A DNA stretch of 64,000 nucleotides, taken from positions 3,472,001 to 3,536,000 of the forward strand of contig OZ241900.1 in assembly GCA_965203615.1 (NCBI GenBank), written 5' to 3'. A program made the position numbers and the translations under genes. The notes beneath the pieces are model-generated. The model saw only the letters and a program-made list of their open reading frames with translations. It did no database searches and was not told the origin of the DNA. Source of the stretch: VXNE01 sp965203615 (lineage in GTDB: Bacteria > Pseudomonadota > Gammaproteobacteria > Pseudomonadales > Azotimanducaceae). Shown here in pieces: positions 6,906 to 15,564 of the stretch; within the stretch, counting starts at the first letter, position 1, and every line of letters starts with the position of its first letter.

Positions 6906-9116
6906 ATGCGGATGAAGATGGTCGTGGGTGCGGCGGCTGCGGCTGCGACGCTCGCCGGTTGCGGTCAGGCGCCGGAACCGACCCGTGCGGATGCCATCCG
7001 CGCGGCGACAGCCACGGTGGCGACCGACCGGATCCGGGCGGCGGACACCGAGCCCGGCAACTGGCTCGCGCATGGCCGCACCCACGATGAGCAGCGGCAC
7101 AGTCCCCTCGCCGGTGTCAACGACGAAAACGTGGGCGATCTGGGCTTGGCATGGTATTGGGACACCGGAGATTCCCGGGGTCTGGAGGCCACTCCGATCG
7201 TGGTCGATGGCGTCATGTTCTCCACCGGCACCTGGAGCAGGGTCTACGCCAACGATGCCCGGACGGGAGAGCCGATCTGGCGATACGACCCCGAGGTGCC
7301 GAAGGAGTGGGGCAAGTTCGCCTGTTGCGATGTCGTGAACCGTGGCGTCGCCGTGTGGAAGGGGCGCGTCTTCGTTGGGACGCTTGATGGGAGGCTCGTT
7401 GCGCTGGACGCGGGTAGCGGGGAAGTGGTCTGGGAAGTCCTGACCATCGACCGGGATTGGCCCTATACGATTACCGGCGCACCCAGGGTCGTCAACGACC
7501 TGGTCGTCATCGGCAACGGCGGTGGCGAATACGGCGTTCGTGGCTACGTCACGGCCTACGATTGGGATACGGGTGAGCAGCGGTGGCGGTTCTGGACGGT
7601 GCCGGGCGATCCCTCCAAGCCGTTTGAGAACGCCGCGATGGAACTTGCGGCGTCCACCTGGCATGGCGAGTGGTGGAAGATGGGCGGGGGCGGCACCGTC
7701 TGGGACTCGATGGCGTTCGACTCCGAACTCAACCTGCTTTACCTGGGGGTGGGCAACGGAGCGCCCTGGAACCGGGATCTCCGCAGTCCAGGGGGCGGCG
7801 ACAACCTCTACCTCGCTTCCATCGTCGCGATCAACCCGGATGACGGCACCATGGCGTGGCACTACCAGACCACGCCGGGCGAGACCTGGGACTACACGGC
7901 CACCCAGCACATGATCCTCGCCGACATCGAGATCGACGGCGCGCTGCGCAAGGTCATCATGCAGGCGCCCAAGAACGGCTTTTTTTACGTGCTCGACCGT
8001 ACCGACGGCACGTTCATTTCTGCGGAGCCCTACGTGCCGGTGAACTGGGCGAGCCACATCGACCCGGTGACGGGCAGGCCGGTGGAAAGTCCCGGCGCCC
8101 GCTACGCCGATGCTGTCCAGCTCGTCACCCCATCGCCGCACGGTGGCCACAACTGGCACCCGATGGCCTACAACCCCGACACCGGCTACGTCTATATCCC
8201 GGCAATCGATATTGCCTTCCCCTACGGACAGGCCCCGGACTTCGAGTACATTCCGGGCCAGTTCAACACCGGCATCGACATCGCGCCGGTGCTGCCGCCG
8301 AAGACGGTCGATGGCCAGGTCGAGATGTTGCGGAGCATGAAGGGCCACCTTGCCGCATGGGACCCCGTCGAACAGAAGGAGGTCTGGCGGGTACAGCATC
8401 CCACCACGTGGAACGGTGGCCTGTTGTCCACGGCGGGGAACCTCGTCTTCCAGGGCCGGTCAGACGGTTACTTCGCCGCGTATGCGGCGGACTCCGGCGA
8501 ACTGTTGTGGGAGACGCCGGTGCACATGGGGATCATCGCCGCCCCGGTCGCCTACACCGTCGACGGGGAACAGTACATCGCGGTGCTCGCGGGTTGGGGC
8601 GGATCGTTCAGCGTGTTTTCCGGCGTGCCCCGACACAAGGGCAACGTGCTTGCCGAGGGGCGCATCCTGGCGTTCAAACTGGGCGGCGCCGCCGAGTTGC
8701 CACAGCCCGCCGTCACCCATGTGAACATCCCGGAACCTCCCGCAATCGACGCCACGCCGGAGGTGATCGCCAGCGGCGAACTCCTCTATCACACGTGGTG
8801 TTCGGGTTGCCACGGTTCAGGCGTGACTTCCGGCAGCAACCTGCCGGACCTCAAGTACATGTCGGCCGCGGCCCACCAGAGTTGGGACGCGATTGTGCGA
8901 GAGGGCGCTTATGCATCAGCCGGCATGCCCGGTTTCAGCCACGTCCTGGGCGAATCTGACTCAGAGGCCGTGCATGCATACGTGGTGAACCAGACCCGGA
9001 TCGCCATCGCGTTCTGCGAGTCGGAGTATCCCGATGTATACCCGGAACTCTTTGGTACGGCGTGTACGAAACGGGTGGTTGCGCAGTCAGGCGACGGGGT
9101 TGCCCCGGTCGACTGA
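6906..9116 (+). CDS. PQQ-dependent quinohaemoprotein alcohol dehydrogenase, lipoprotein
   Basis: A periplasmic eight-bladed propeller dehydrogenase that oxidises alcohols with PQQ and passes electrons to its own haem c. From ATG 6906 the 736-residue protein begins with a lipoprotein signal (TLAGCGQ, Cys19), so it is probably membrane-anchored. It has the vicinal disulfide pair FACCDVVNRG, repeated tryptophan-docking blade segments (e.g. TGEPIWRYDP, SGEVVWEV), the active-site region GNGAPWNRDLRSPGG, and a C-terminal cytochrome c domain with WCSGCHGSG. This is the type II layout. The substrate cannot be told from sequence. The frame is open further upstream, but the lipobox and ribosome binding site fix this start. 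It overlaps the convergent glycosyltransferase remnant by 30 bases. Confidence 0.92.
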   Translation: MRMKMVVGAAAAAATLAGCGQAPEPTRADAIRAATATVATDRIRAADTEPGNWLAHGRTHDEQRHSPLAGVNDENVGDLGLAWYWDTGDSRGLEATPIVVDGVMFSTGTWSRVYANDARTGEPIWRYDPEVPKEWGKFACCDVVNRGVAVWKGRVFVGTLDGRLVALDAGSGEVVWEVLTIDRDWPYTITGAPRVVNDLVVIGNGGGEYGVRGYVTAYDWDTGEQRWRFWTVPGDPSKPFENAAMELAASTWHGEWWKMGGGGTVWDSMAFDSELNLLYLGVGNGAPWNRDLRSPGGGDNLYLASIVAINPDDGTMAWHYQTTPGETWDYTATQHMILADIEIDGALRKVIMQAPKNGFFYVLDRTDGTFISAEPYVPVNWASHIDPVTGRPVESPGARYADAVQLVTPSPHGGHNWHPMAYNPDTGYVYIPAIDIAFPYGQAPDFEYIPGQFNTGIDIAPVLPPKTVDGQVEMLRSMKGHLAAWDPVEQKEVWRVQHPTTWNGGLLSTAGNLVFQGRSDGYFAAYAADSGELLWETPVHMGIIAAPVAYTVDGEQYIAVLAGWGGSFSVFSGVPRHKGNVLAEGRILAFKLGGAAELPQPAVTHVNIPEPPAIDATPEVIASGELLYHTWCSGCHGSGVTSGSNLPDLKYMSAAAHQSWDAIVREGAYASAGMPGFSHVLGESDSEAVHAYVVNQTRIAIAFCESEYPDVYPELFGTACTKRVVAQSGDGVAPVD

Positions 9117-9626
9117 CGTCACGGGCGCCCGCTCGGGATCCCGGTTGTCACGTGGTGGGCGCAGTCTCGTCGAGTTCAGCGACTTCTCCATCCGCCTGGC
9201 GACAACCCGCCAGCCGTGTGCCAGCGCGAACGGGCGGCATGCATCGCGTGGTACGGCCAGGGCGCGCTGCACCGCTACGCCTAGGTCCTGGTCGAGCGCA
9301 CCGTTGACACCTTCGATTACGACGTCCCGGGGTCCGGTCACGGGATATGCGGCGACCGGCGTCCCGCTCGCCATTGCCTCCAGCATGACCAGTCCGTACG
9401 TGTCGGTTAGCGAGGGGAACACGAAGACGTCTGCATCGGCATTTTGGTCGGCAAGGTCCTGGCCGAATCGGTAACCCATCCAGGAGACCTCCGGATAACG
9501 TCGCTGGAGAGTCTTTCGCTGGGGACCGTCGCCGACGACGACCTTTTCCGCATCCATGTCCAGTTCCCGCTTGTGGCTGTCCGTTGTGACCAGGGTGTGT
9601 TTCGCCGCGCCGTGGCGGGGTCGCAA
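9087..9626 (-). pseudogene. C-terminal remnant of a GT4-type glycosyltransferase
   Basis: The 179 codons match only the C-terminal nucleotide-sugar-binding half of a family-4 (group 1) glycosyltransferase: VVVGDGPQR, WMGYRFG, DVFVFPSLTDTYGLVMLEAM and SGTPVAAYPVTG. The N-terminal acceptor domain (about 180-200 residues) is absent. Upstream sequence turns abruptly into unrelated DNA, and no other frame supplies the missing half. A truncated pseudogene is the simplest reading. Confidence 0.8.
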
Positions 9627-10010
9627 CGCGCATGCTTTATGACTATCTGGCTCAGGTGAGCGAGGAGCTGCATCGCTGCCGCAGCGCCGCCAACGAACCC
9701 GTCGACTCGACCTAAGTCGTGAGAATGCCTGCTGCGTCAGTAGCAGGGCCTCGTTGCTGCACTATAATGTTGAAGCAGTCTTGGGCTACGCCGTACGGTG
9801 CTCTGACGTCCACGGCAGCTTGCCCGTTGCATGGTGCATGCCCATTCCAGCGGTCACCGCCACGACCCCGGAGTGCAGCCGGGTCTCAAAGACGTATTCC
9901 TAAAATCCCGTCTCGAGGAACTGCATTGTTGTCGGCACGGGAAATGTGGACGCGGTCGAGTACTTTGCTGATACCGCAAGAAGCCATCAACACGCAAAAA
10001 GGCAGGACAG
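9627..10010. other. 384-base spacer in the decaying patch, no intact gene
   Basis: No complete gene is seen. A plus-strand frame at 9632-9715 reads MLYDYLAQVSEELHRC and then ends at TAA; it looks protein-like and may be the tail of a lost gene, but I do not recognise it. A TATAAT-like hexamer occurs at 9763-9768 without a matching -35. The 3' end leads into the HEPN-like gene. Confidence 0.4.
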
Positions 10011-10793
10011 ATGACGAACAAACAATCCGCTCCAACTGTTCAGGATATATTTCATTCTCTACAGCAATTGGGAGAACTACTTCAGCCATATTTTCAAGCT
10101 GTCTAACGAATCTCTGGGGCGATCACGCCCTATATCGAGGCAATGGCCCCACACGTCGAACAATTCGCAAGGTATAACAAGTTTGTCGATTCAGTCCACG
10201 CATCGGGGTGGTTGCCCTATCACACGGTCTCAATTGACTATGTGGAAGAATGCGGAGACGACGTGTCTCTTCTGGAACTTCGTCTAGCAAGTTTCTACAA
10301 AGATGGTTGGAATATCATCTGCTCGGATATAGAAACTAGATTGGAAGAGTATCACCTCTCAGAGGAAACTAAGGCCACGTTTCGCGAAGCCATCTCTGCG
10401 CACAATGCGGGATACTATCGGTGCGTTGCACCTGTCCTGTTCCCGGTAGTCGACAGAGAATTTCGAATCCACTTTTTTGAAGACCGTGCCGGTTCCATCT
10501 CTTCAAGGAAGATGTTGAAGGAGCTGGCGAATCGGAAGGAACTAGGAGATTTGTTGCCCAGAGAGGCATACGGCTGGATACTGTTTGGTCGACTTGTCCA
10601 TCATTTGTTCGAGCCTGTCGACGAGAGCAACAGGGCTCGATACAAGCAGGATAGTGTTCCAAACCGTCACGCATCTATTCATGGATTAGTGCCGTACTCG
10701 ACGTTCAAGCACAGTGTCAACATGATCGTTATGGCGGATTATATATTTCAGATCCTTACTTCGAGGAGGGCTGAAAAGCCGATCGCCGCGTGA
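10011..10793 (+). pseudogene. HEPN-like protein gene interrupted by an in-frame TAA
   Basis: An ATG at 10011 opens 31 codons (MTNKQSAPTVQDIF...LLQPYFQAV), then TAA at 10104-10106, after which the same frame runs on through RISGAITPYIEAMAP to 10793. The joined product would be about 259 residues. Its C-terminal NRHASIHG fits the RX4H motif of HEPN ribonuclease/abortive-infection-type domains; the overall family is not recognised. Base composition is clearly more AT-rich than the neighbours, suggesting transfer. The downstream part could also start at ATG 10143 (216 residues). Either the gene is dead, or the stop is read through or used for reinitiation. Confidence 0.6.
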
Positions 10794-10926
10794 GTGGAAC
10801 TTATGCAGGTATGCGGGCAAGTGAGTGAGGGCAAGTGAGTGAGTGTTGACAGCTTGGGTAGCCAAGTGGACAATCGAGGTCGGTCGGGTGCCCTCAGGGG
10901 CTCGATATGGCTAGCCCAGCCCGACT

Positions 10927-11750
10927 TCACTCCTCTTCCGTCCCGCCCCGTTCTGCACGGATCGGCAGGTCAACTAAGGACGATGTTTCAGGCCAGACTT
11001 TGAGGCCCGCAAGCGAGCCGGTGTCGCGACGTCGGTAGATTTTTGGCAGGACGACCTGGAAATAGGGATAGTCTGGATTCTCGTCTCGGAATGTCCGGTA
11101 GACGTTGTATGCGAGAAGGTCCGCAAGCTGCACGCCGTTCGACAGTTCGCTTCGCGTGAAGAATGGGTATTCCACGAGGTGCGGAAACAGCATGTTGGGG
11201 TTCCCTCGTCGGAGCAGGGCCGAGTGCTCCATGGCAATGAACTGGTTGAGTCGGATGTTCGTATCATCCATGACAATGAGCGCTTGGTGCCGACGGTGGT
11301 ATTGCCGCATGTAGTGCTCGATCCGCTCGACGAGGAGTTCGTAGGCCCAGCGATGCATGACTTCGTGGGTCGTGTCGGGGTGGAGTTCCCGCTTGTCGAC
11401 GACGGAAGCTAGGACGACTGCGTTGCGGGCGTCGAGCTGGCTGTAGTAGGCGTCGACCAGGCGGCCCATGTCGTCGGGGTGCAGTGCTGCAAGGAATGGG
11501 CTGTGGCGGGCGCGTGGCGCAGCCAGGAGGACTTTATCTCGCAGTCGGCAAGGCCGAAATGCCGGCTCCTGTCACGATGCAGGAAGTGGGCGAGTTCAAG
11601 TTTCAGGCGCGACAGATCCAATTCGAACGGGCGCCATTGGCGCTCGTAGAGTCCGACCGCAAGGAGCACGTAGATGTGGTCCTTTGGGCGTTCGGCGGTA
11701 CCGGGCGACGGATCGCGACTGCCGGATTCGTCGATGTAGAAGAAATACGT
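10927..11750 (-). pseudogene. DUF3800 domain gene with a frameshift and no start
   Basis: DUF3800 proteins begin with an Asp-containing FYIDESG motif and have an RNase H-like fold; several travel with mobile or defence genes. Here TYFFYIDESGSRDP (11750-11710) and the following ~70 codons lie in one frame, ending in ...WLRHAPATAHS. The rest, LAALHPDDMGRLVDAYYSQL...GVQLADLLAYNVYRTF, lies in another frame from about 11500 down to 10927. A one- or two-base change near 11500-11525 separates them. No ATG, GTG or TTG was found in frame before FYIDESG. The conserved IVMDDTN and QLADLLAY segments are intact, so the decay is recent. Confidence 0.7.
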
Positions 11751-11931
11751 GAGTCTGATGAGCGTAGTGATGCAGTCTCTGACGGTGGTGGCGGGAGCTA
11801 GGATCTAGGAGCCACGCCGGGCGTAAACTACCACACGCGGCGCTTGCGCTCGCTGTGCCATCGCCTCCTTTGTGAGGATGACGCCTAGCGATGTGCCGAC
11901 GGTGGTGAGCACTCAGTTTCTCCGCCTCCAA

Positions 11932-13416
11932 TCAGCCGTATAGGGCGGTAACCTGCCGCACCGCGTCCTGGTAGTTGCCATAGGCCTCGATGTAGAAACT
12001 CGTACTGGATGGATCAGGGTCGCAGCACTGCCCGGTGTCGCGCCGCAGATGATGTTCCGTCACATCGCGAATGGCGGCGCTGTCACCTTCCAGCATTGCG
12101 AGCGCTTGCAGTGCCGCTCCAAACGCAGCGCCCTCTTCGTTCTTCAGGACCGTTACCGGCACATTGCAGATGTCCGCAACGATCTGCCTCCAAGTACGGC
12201 TTCTTGCACCGCCACCGGTAAGTACGACCTCGTCTGCTTTGATACCCAGTTCAACCAGTCTTTCCAGACCATGGCGCAGCGCGAACGTGGCGCCTTCGAC
12301 GACGGACCGCAGGAGATTCTCGGGGCGGGCGTTCCGCGTATCGAGTCCCGTGATGCAACCCTTGGCTTGCGGAAGATTCGGCGTTCGCTCGCCGTTGAAG
12401 AACGGCACGGTGATGACGCCTCCGGCGCCGCGCCTTGCCGCCGCGAGTTGCACCTCCAGTGTCGCGATGTCCACGCCGAGCATCTGGCGCACGAGTTCTG
12501 TTCCGACCGTACAGTTCATCGTGCATAGCAACGGCAGCCAGCCGCCGGTGGACGAGCAGAAGGCGGCGATTTCACCCTCGTGATCGAGGACGGCCTTGTC
12601 GGAGTATGCGTACACGGTGCCCGATGTACCCAGGCTGATCGTGACGACGCCAGGCGTCACGTTGCCGGTGCCGATGGCGCCCATCATGTTGTCACCGCCA
12701 CCGATGGCTAGGGGTATCCCGGCGGCCAACCCGATCTCTTGCGCCGCATGTGTCGACAGTGTTCCGATCGGCCCGTTGTCCAACCGCACTTCGGGCAGGC
12801 ATTCGCGCAGGTCTCTGTCCGGGTCGATCGCCCGCAGCACTTCCTCGGACCAGTCGCGAGTGCGAATGTCGAGAAACCCCGTGCCCGACGCGTCTCCGGC
12901 CTCCATGCAGCGCTCGCCGGTCAAGTAGAAGTTCAGGTAGTCGTGCGGCAGGAGGATCGTATCCATCCTCGCGTAAAGGTCCGGGTGAGCGTCCCGAAAC
13001 CAGCGAACTTTCGATGCCGTATAGCCCGGCAGAATTGGATTGCCGACTTCCGCGATGCAGGCTTCGCGACCTCCGAACGCTTCGACGATGCGATCGCATT
13101 CGGTGCCTGTGGACGTATCGCACCAGAGCTTCACCGGGATCAGGACTTCGCCCGCTCTGTCGATCGGAACAAAACCATGCTGCTGACCCGAAACGCCAAT
13201 AGCCGCGACGCTCTCGCGTACGCTTTTCGTGACGCTTGCCATGGCTGTTCGTAGCGCTTCGATCCACCATTCGGCCCGCTGTTCAGCAACTCCGTCATCG
13301 GTCTGGTGGAGATCCAGCGGCGCACTGCCGATGAACGCGATCTGACGTGCCTCGAAGTCGTAGAAGACGACCTTGACGCTTTGCGTTCCGATGTCGATAC
13401 CGAGAACCGTGGTCAT
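11932..13416 (-). CDS. xylB: Xylulokinase, FGGY family
   Basis: Phosphorylates D-xylulose to xylulose 5-phosphate. The 494-residue protein has the FGGY signatures: N-terminal phosphate loop LGIDIGTQSVK (D8), VSGQQHGFVPID (substrate loop, about 76-87), the catalytic-base region IGGGDNMMGAIG (D242) and the C-terminal VLTGGGARSRTWRQIVADI. Length and motifs fit XylB best; ribulokinase and glycerol kinase lack this substrate loop. No xylose isomerase or sugar transporter lies in the window, so the pathway around it is not shown. It stands alone on the minus strand. Confidence 0.88.
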   Translation of the reverse strand: MTTVLGIDIGTQSVKVVFYDFEARQIAFIGSAPLDLHQTDDGVAEQRAEWWIEALRTAMASVTKSVRESVAAIGVSGQQHGFVPIDRAGEVLIPVKLWCDTSTGTECDRIVEAFGGREACIAEVGNPILPGYTASKVRWFRDAHPDLYARMDTILLPHDYLNFYLTGERCMEAGDASGTGFLDIRTRDWSEEVLRAIDPDRDLRECLPEVRLDNGPIGTLSTHAAQEIGLAAGIPLAIGGGDNMMGAIGTGNVTPGVVTISLGTSGTVYAYSDKAVLDHEGEIAAFCSSTGGWLPLLCTMNCTVGTELVRQMLGVDIATLEVQLAAARRGAGGVITVPFFNGERTPNLPQAKGCITGLDTRNARPENLLRSVVEGATFALRHGLERLVELGIKADEVVLTGGGARSRTWRQIVADICNVPVTVLKNEEGAAFGAALQALAMLEGDSAAIRDVTEHHLRRDTGQCCDPDPSSTSFYIEAYGNYQDAVRQVTALYG

Positions 13417-13532
13417 GACCTGCCGATTTTCCCAACGCTGCCCAGATCGAAATGACTGTGGCCAGTGAAGCCCCGTGAGCCGGAGAGATCTGTTTCGCCG
13501 AGGAGTCTGTCTTGTCTTGCGCCCAAGTGTAG

Positions 13533-14489
13533 CTAAAGCGGGTTGAGGGCATCCCGAAGCGCGTCTTCGTGGCCGAGGCCAAGGATCCAGGCCTCCTCGG
13601 TCTCGACAATCTGGCGTTCCATTGCGGTAAGACCCCGATGTCCCTCGAACAACGGCGCCAGCCGGTGCTGTTGATCGAGCAGGGCGAACGCCTGCGCGTT
13701 CACCCGGACCTGGGCGGTATCGAGAATCTCGTCCGGTTTGCTGCGCTGGCGAATCTCCTGCCTGAGGAGGGAAGGGTAGATTTCTGCGATCACGACCGGC
13801 GCGTCGGGTACCGAGAGCCCGGTTTCAAAGGGCCAGACTGCGGCTTGACCCCTGATTCGCGGATCGCCGACCAGGCGCTTCAGGGCGGGTAGCCCCAACA
13901 GCACCTGCGAGCCGACGGACCCGGCGTAGGCCAGTTGCCACACGGTCTTCGCGCCCTGGGCAAGACGGTCGGCGATGCGACGTTCCGGTGGATGCATGTC
14001 CTGCCGCGTACGAGCGGACCCGCGCGTCGGCACATCGGGATGCTGCCAGCTTGCGGGACGGCCCCAGCAGGGACCGATGCCGGGATAGGCGCGGTTGATC
14101 GTCTCTGCCACTTCGTAGCGGTTGTTGGCGTTGTTCTCTGCGTCCTTGATTCGATCATCCAGCCAGTTCCATACCGCGAGAGCGGATGCCCGGCCCGTCA
14201 GTTTCTGGGCTACGCCGGCCGGATAGCCGAAAGGAAAGTCGAAACCCACGAGGGAGCGACGGCCGTCTTCCAGTTCCGAGGCGAGAAACCTGGTCAGACG
14301 GTCGATGGCTTCGTGGCGCGTTCTGGCGTATTTGGGGCTGCGCGCAACGCCGTCTCTGGCGGCGCACCACCATATGGAGTCCTTCGTCGGACGCGCGGGG
14401 CTCGGCTTGGAGCGCGCCGACCAGTCGACGATGATGTGGGTGTCGAAGCGCGCCGGGGAAGCCTTCGGACTACTGCGTGGCGCCATCAT
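13533..14489 (-). CDS. Conserved hypothetical protein, DUF429-like
   Basis: A 318-residue soluble protein. It starts with DTHIIVDWSARSKP and has SLVGFDFPFGYPAGVA and VVIAEIYPSLL, the spaced acidic residues expected for an RNase H-like/DUF429-type fold. Homologues are sometimes annotated near molybdopterin or cobalamin genes, but no function is established and I assign none. The ATG at 14489 overlaps the stop of the DUF5615 toxin gene (ATGA), so it is translated as third gene of that operon. Confidence 0.6.
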   Translation of the reverse strand: MMAPRSSPKASPARFDTHIIVDWSARSKPSPARPTKDSIWWCAARDGVARSPKYARTRHEAIDRLTRFLASELEDGRRSLVGFDFPFGYPAGVAQKLTGRASALAVWNWLDDRIKDAENNANNRYEVAETINRAYPGIGPCWGRPASWQHPDVPTRGSARTRQDMHPPERRIADRLAQGAKTVWQLAYAGSVGSQVLLGLPALKRLVGDPRIRGQAAVWPFETGLSVPDAPVVIAEIYPSLLRQEIRQRSKPDEILDTAQVRVNAQAFALLDQQHRLAPLFEGHRGLTAMERQIVETEEAWILGLGHEDALRDALNPL

Positions 14490-14812
14490 CGAATCTCGAT
14501 CAACGATTCCCCCTCCCGCAAGGCGGTTCGGATGATCGGGAGGTGGGGTGCCAGTTTGGTTCGCAGCGCGGTGGTGCTCGTGTTTCCGAGTCGCACCCAG
14601 ACTACCTGAAGCCCCGGGCGCTGGCGCGCACGGTCTGCGAAATCCGAGTCCCAGGACCAGATAACGGCGTTCGTTTCCCGTGCCTTGGCTTCGATCTGGT
14701 CATCCGACGCTGCGCCGAGGTCGAAGTCCGAGACATGTTTCGAAGGGTAGCCATTGTCGGTCAACCACCTCGCGAGCCCCGGCGGCAACTGCGCATCGAT
14801 CAGGAAGCCCAC
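14486..14812 (-). CDS. DUF5615 PIN-like toxin
   Basis: A 108-residue protein of the DUF5615 PIN-like family: FLIDAQLPPGLARWL with the first acidic residue, HVSDFDLGAASDDQI, and VIWSWDSDFADRA with the conserved Asp pair. PIN-fold toxins are Mg-dependent RNases. It begins 4 bases after the DUF433 gene, the standard antitoxin-toxin order for this pairing, and its stop overlaps the next gene. RNase activity is inferred from family only. Confidence 0.82.
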   Translation of the reverse strand: MGFLIDAQLPPGLARWLTDNGYPSKHVSDFDLGAASDDQIEAKARETNAVIWSWDSDFADRARQRPGLQVVWVRLGNTSTTALRTKLAPHLPIIRTALREGESLIEIR

Positions 14813-14816
14813 AGGC

Positions 14817-15449
14817 TCAACTGACCAAAACTACGCGGTGCTTGCTTGCGGCGGCGCCGAACGCCAGCGCCGCACGCATGTCCTCCTCGCAAAGATAGGG
14901 GTAGTCGGCAAGGATTTCCGCTTCCGATACACCGTGGGCGAAAAGGTCCAGTATGTCCGATACGCGAACTCTGGTACCCCGGATATGCGGTCGGCCGCCG
15001 CAGATTCCGGTGTCGATACGTATTCGATCGCGGATCTCGATGAACATGGCGTCGGCGTCGCTCGCGGGAACTTCCTTGAGAACACAAATGCGCGCACCCT
15101 TGCGCGGGCCAGAGTGTCCATGGGACTTCAGGAAGCTGCGCAGGGCATCGTTGAGTTCCGCACCTCGACGGGTATCGGGCGGGACGACGACAAACCAGTT
15201 CCTGAGCACGGCCTCCGTCGACCTGCCTTCCCGTTGAGGCGCTTCCACCAGGTAGGCCCTGGCGTCGTTCCCCGCGTAGCCGACAAATTTGGAAGGTGCG
15301 AAGCACCAGATTCCGTCACTCGACTTGATGGCGTACCATGCATGCACCTGCCGCATCAGTTTGGCCAGTTCAGGTTTCTTTCGTACTTCGGTTTGGTACC
15401 GGCCGATGTTGTCGACCGCCTCGTCCAGATTGGCGACCACGCTTGCCAT
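14817..15449 (-). CDS. DUF433 antitoxin with a long N-terminal extension
   Basis: The C-terminal third holds the DUF433 antitoxin domain, with the hallmark GICGGRPHIRGTRVRVSDIL and a helical tail (EAEILADYPYLCEEDMRAAL). DUF433 proteins usually have 70-110 residues; this one has 210, with about 125 N-terminal residues including WYAIKSSDGIWCFAPSKFVG, a segment I do not assign. The start at 15449 is chosen because GGAGG lies 7 bases upstream; an in-frame ATG at 15482 lacks this. The palindrome at 15517-15531 may be its operator. Confidence 0.75.
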   Translation of the reverse strand: MASVVANLDEAVDNIGRYQTEVRKKPELAKLMRQVHAWYAIKSSDGIWCFAPSKFVGYAGNDARAYLVEAPQREGRSTEAVLRNWFVVVPPDTRRGAELNDALRSFLKSHGHSGPRKGARICVLKEVPASDADAMFIEIRDRIRIDTGICGGRPHIRGTRVRVSDILDLFAHGVSEAEILADYPYLCEEDMRAALAFGAAASKHRVVLVS

Positions 15450-15516
15450 CTGCGAACCTCCATCGTGAATGTGCCTTTGCACAACTGGGGTTCCGGAAGT
15501 CTAACAACTAGATCAT

Positions 15517-15531
15517 GTAGATCAAATCTAC
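15517..15531. promoter_or_regulatory. Palindrome upstream of the DUF433/DUF5615 operon
   Basis: GTAGAT-CAA-ATCTAC is a perfect 6-base dyad in a short AT-rich divergent region, 68 bases before the antitoxin ATG and 34 before the phosphoesterase ATG. A further TAGATC copy lies at 15509-15514. Antitoxins commonly bind such sites to repress their own operon; that use here is inference. Confidence 0.45.
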
Positions 15532-15564
15532 TTAACGACCGGCTTATCGGGATACGATAACGCC

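Noticed and set aside
6659..6907. A small minus-strand gene in the Uma2/PQQ-dehydrogenase spacer
   Set aside because: Very basic low-complexity product with no homologue recognised; a phrase in another frame (LRSKEYMAHIDQRLRLS, then stop) looks protein-like but has no start or context.
6603..8399. A 598-codon open frame on the minus strand opposite the PQQ dehydrogenase gene
   Set aside because: It is an antisense shadow in GC-rich codons; it has no family motif, while the plus strand has lipobox, PQQ and haem motifs and a strong ribosome binding site.
9444..9659. A plus-strand gene opposite the glycosyltransferase remnant
   Set aside because: The minus strand has unmistakable glycosyltransferase motifs over the same bases.
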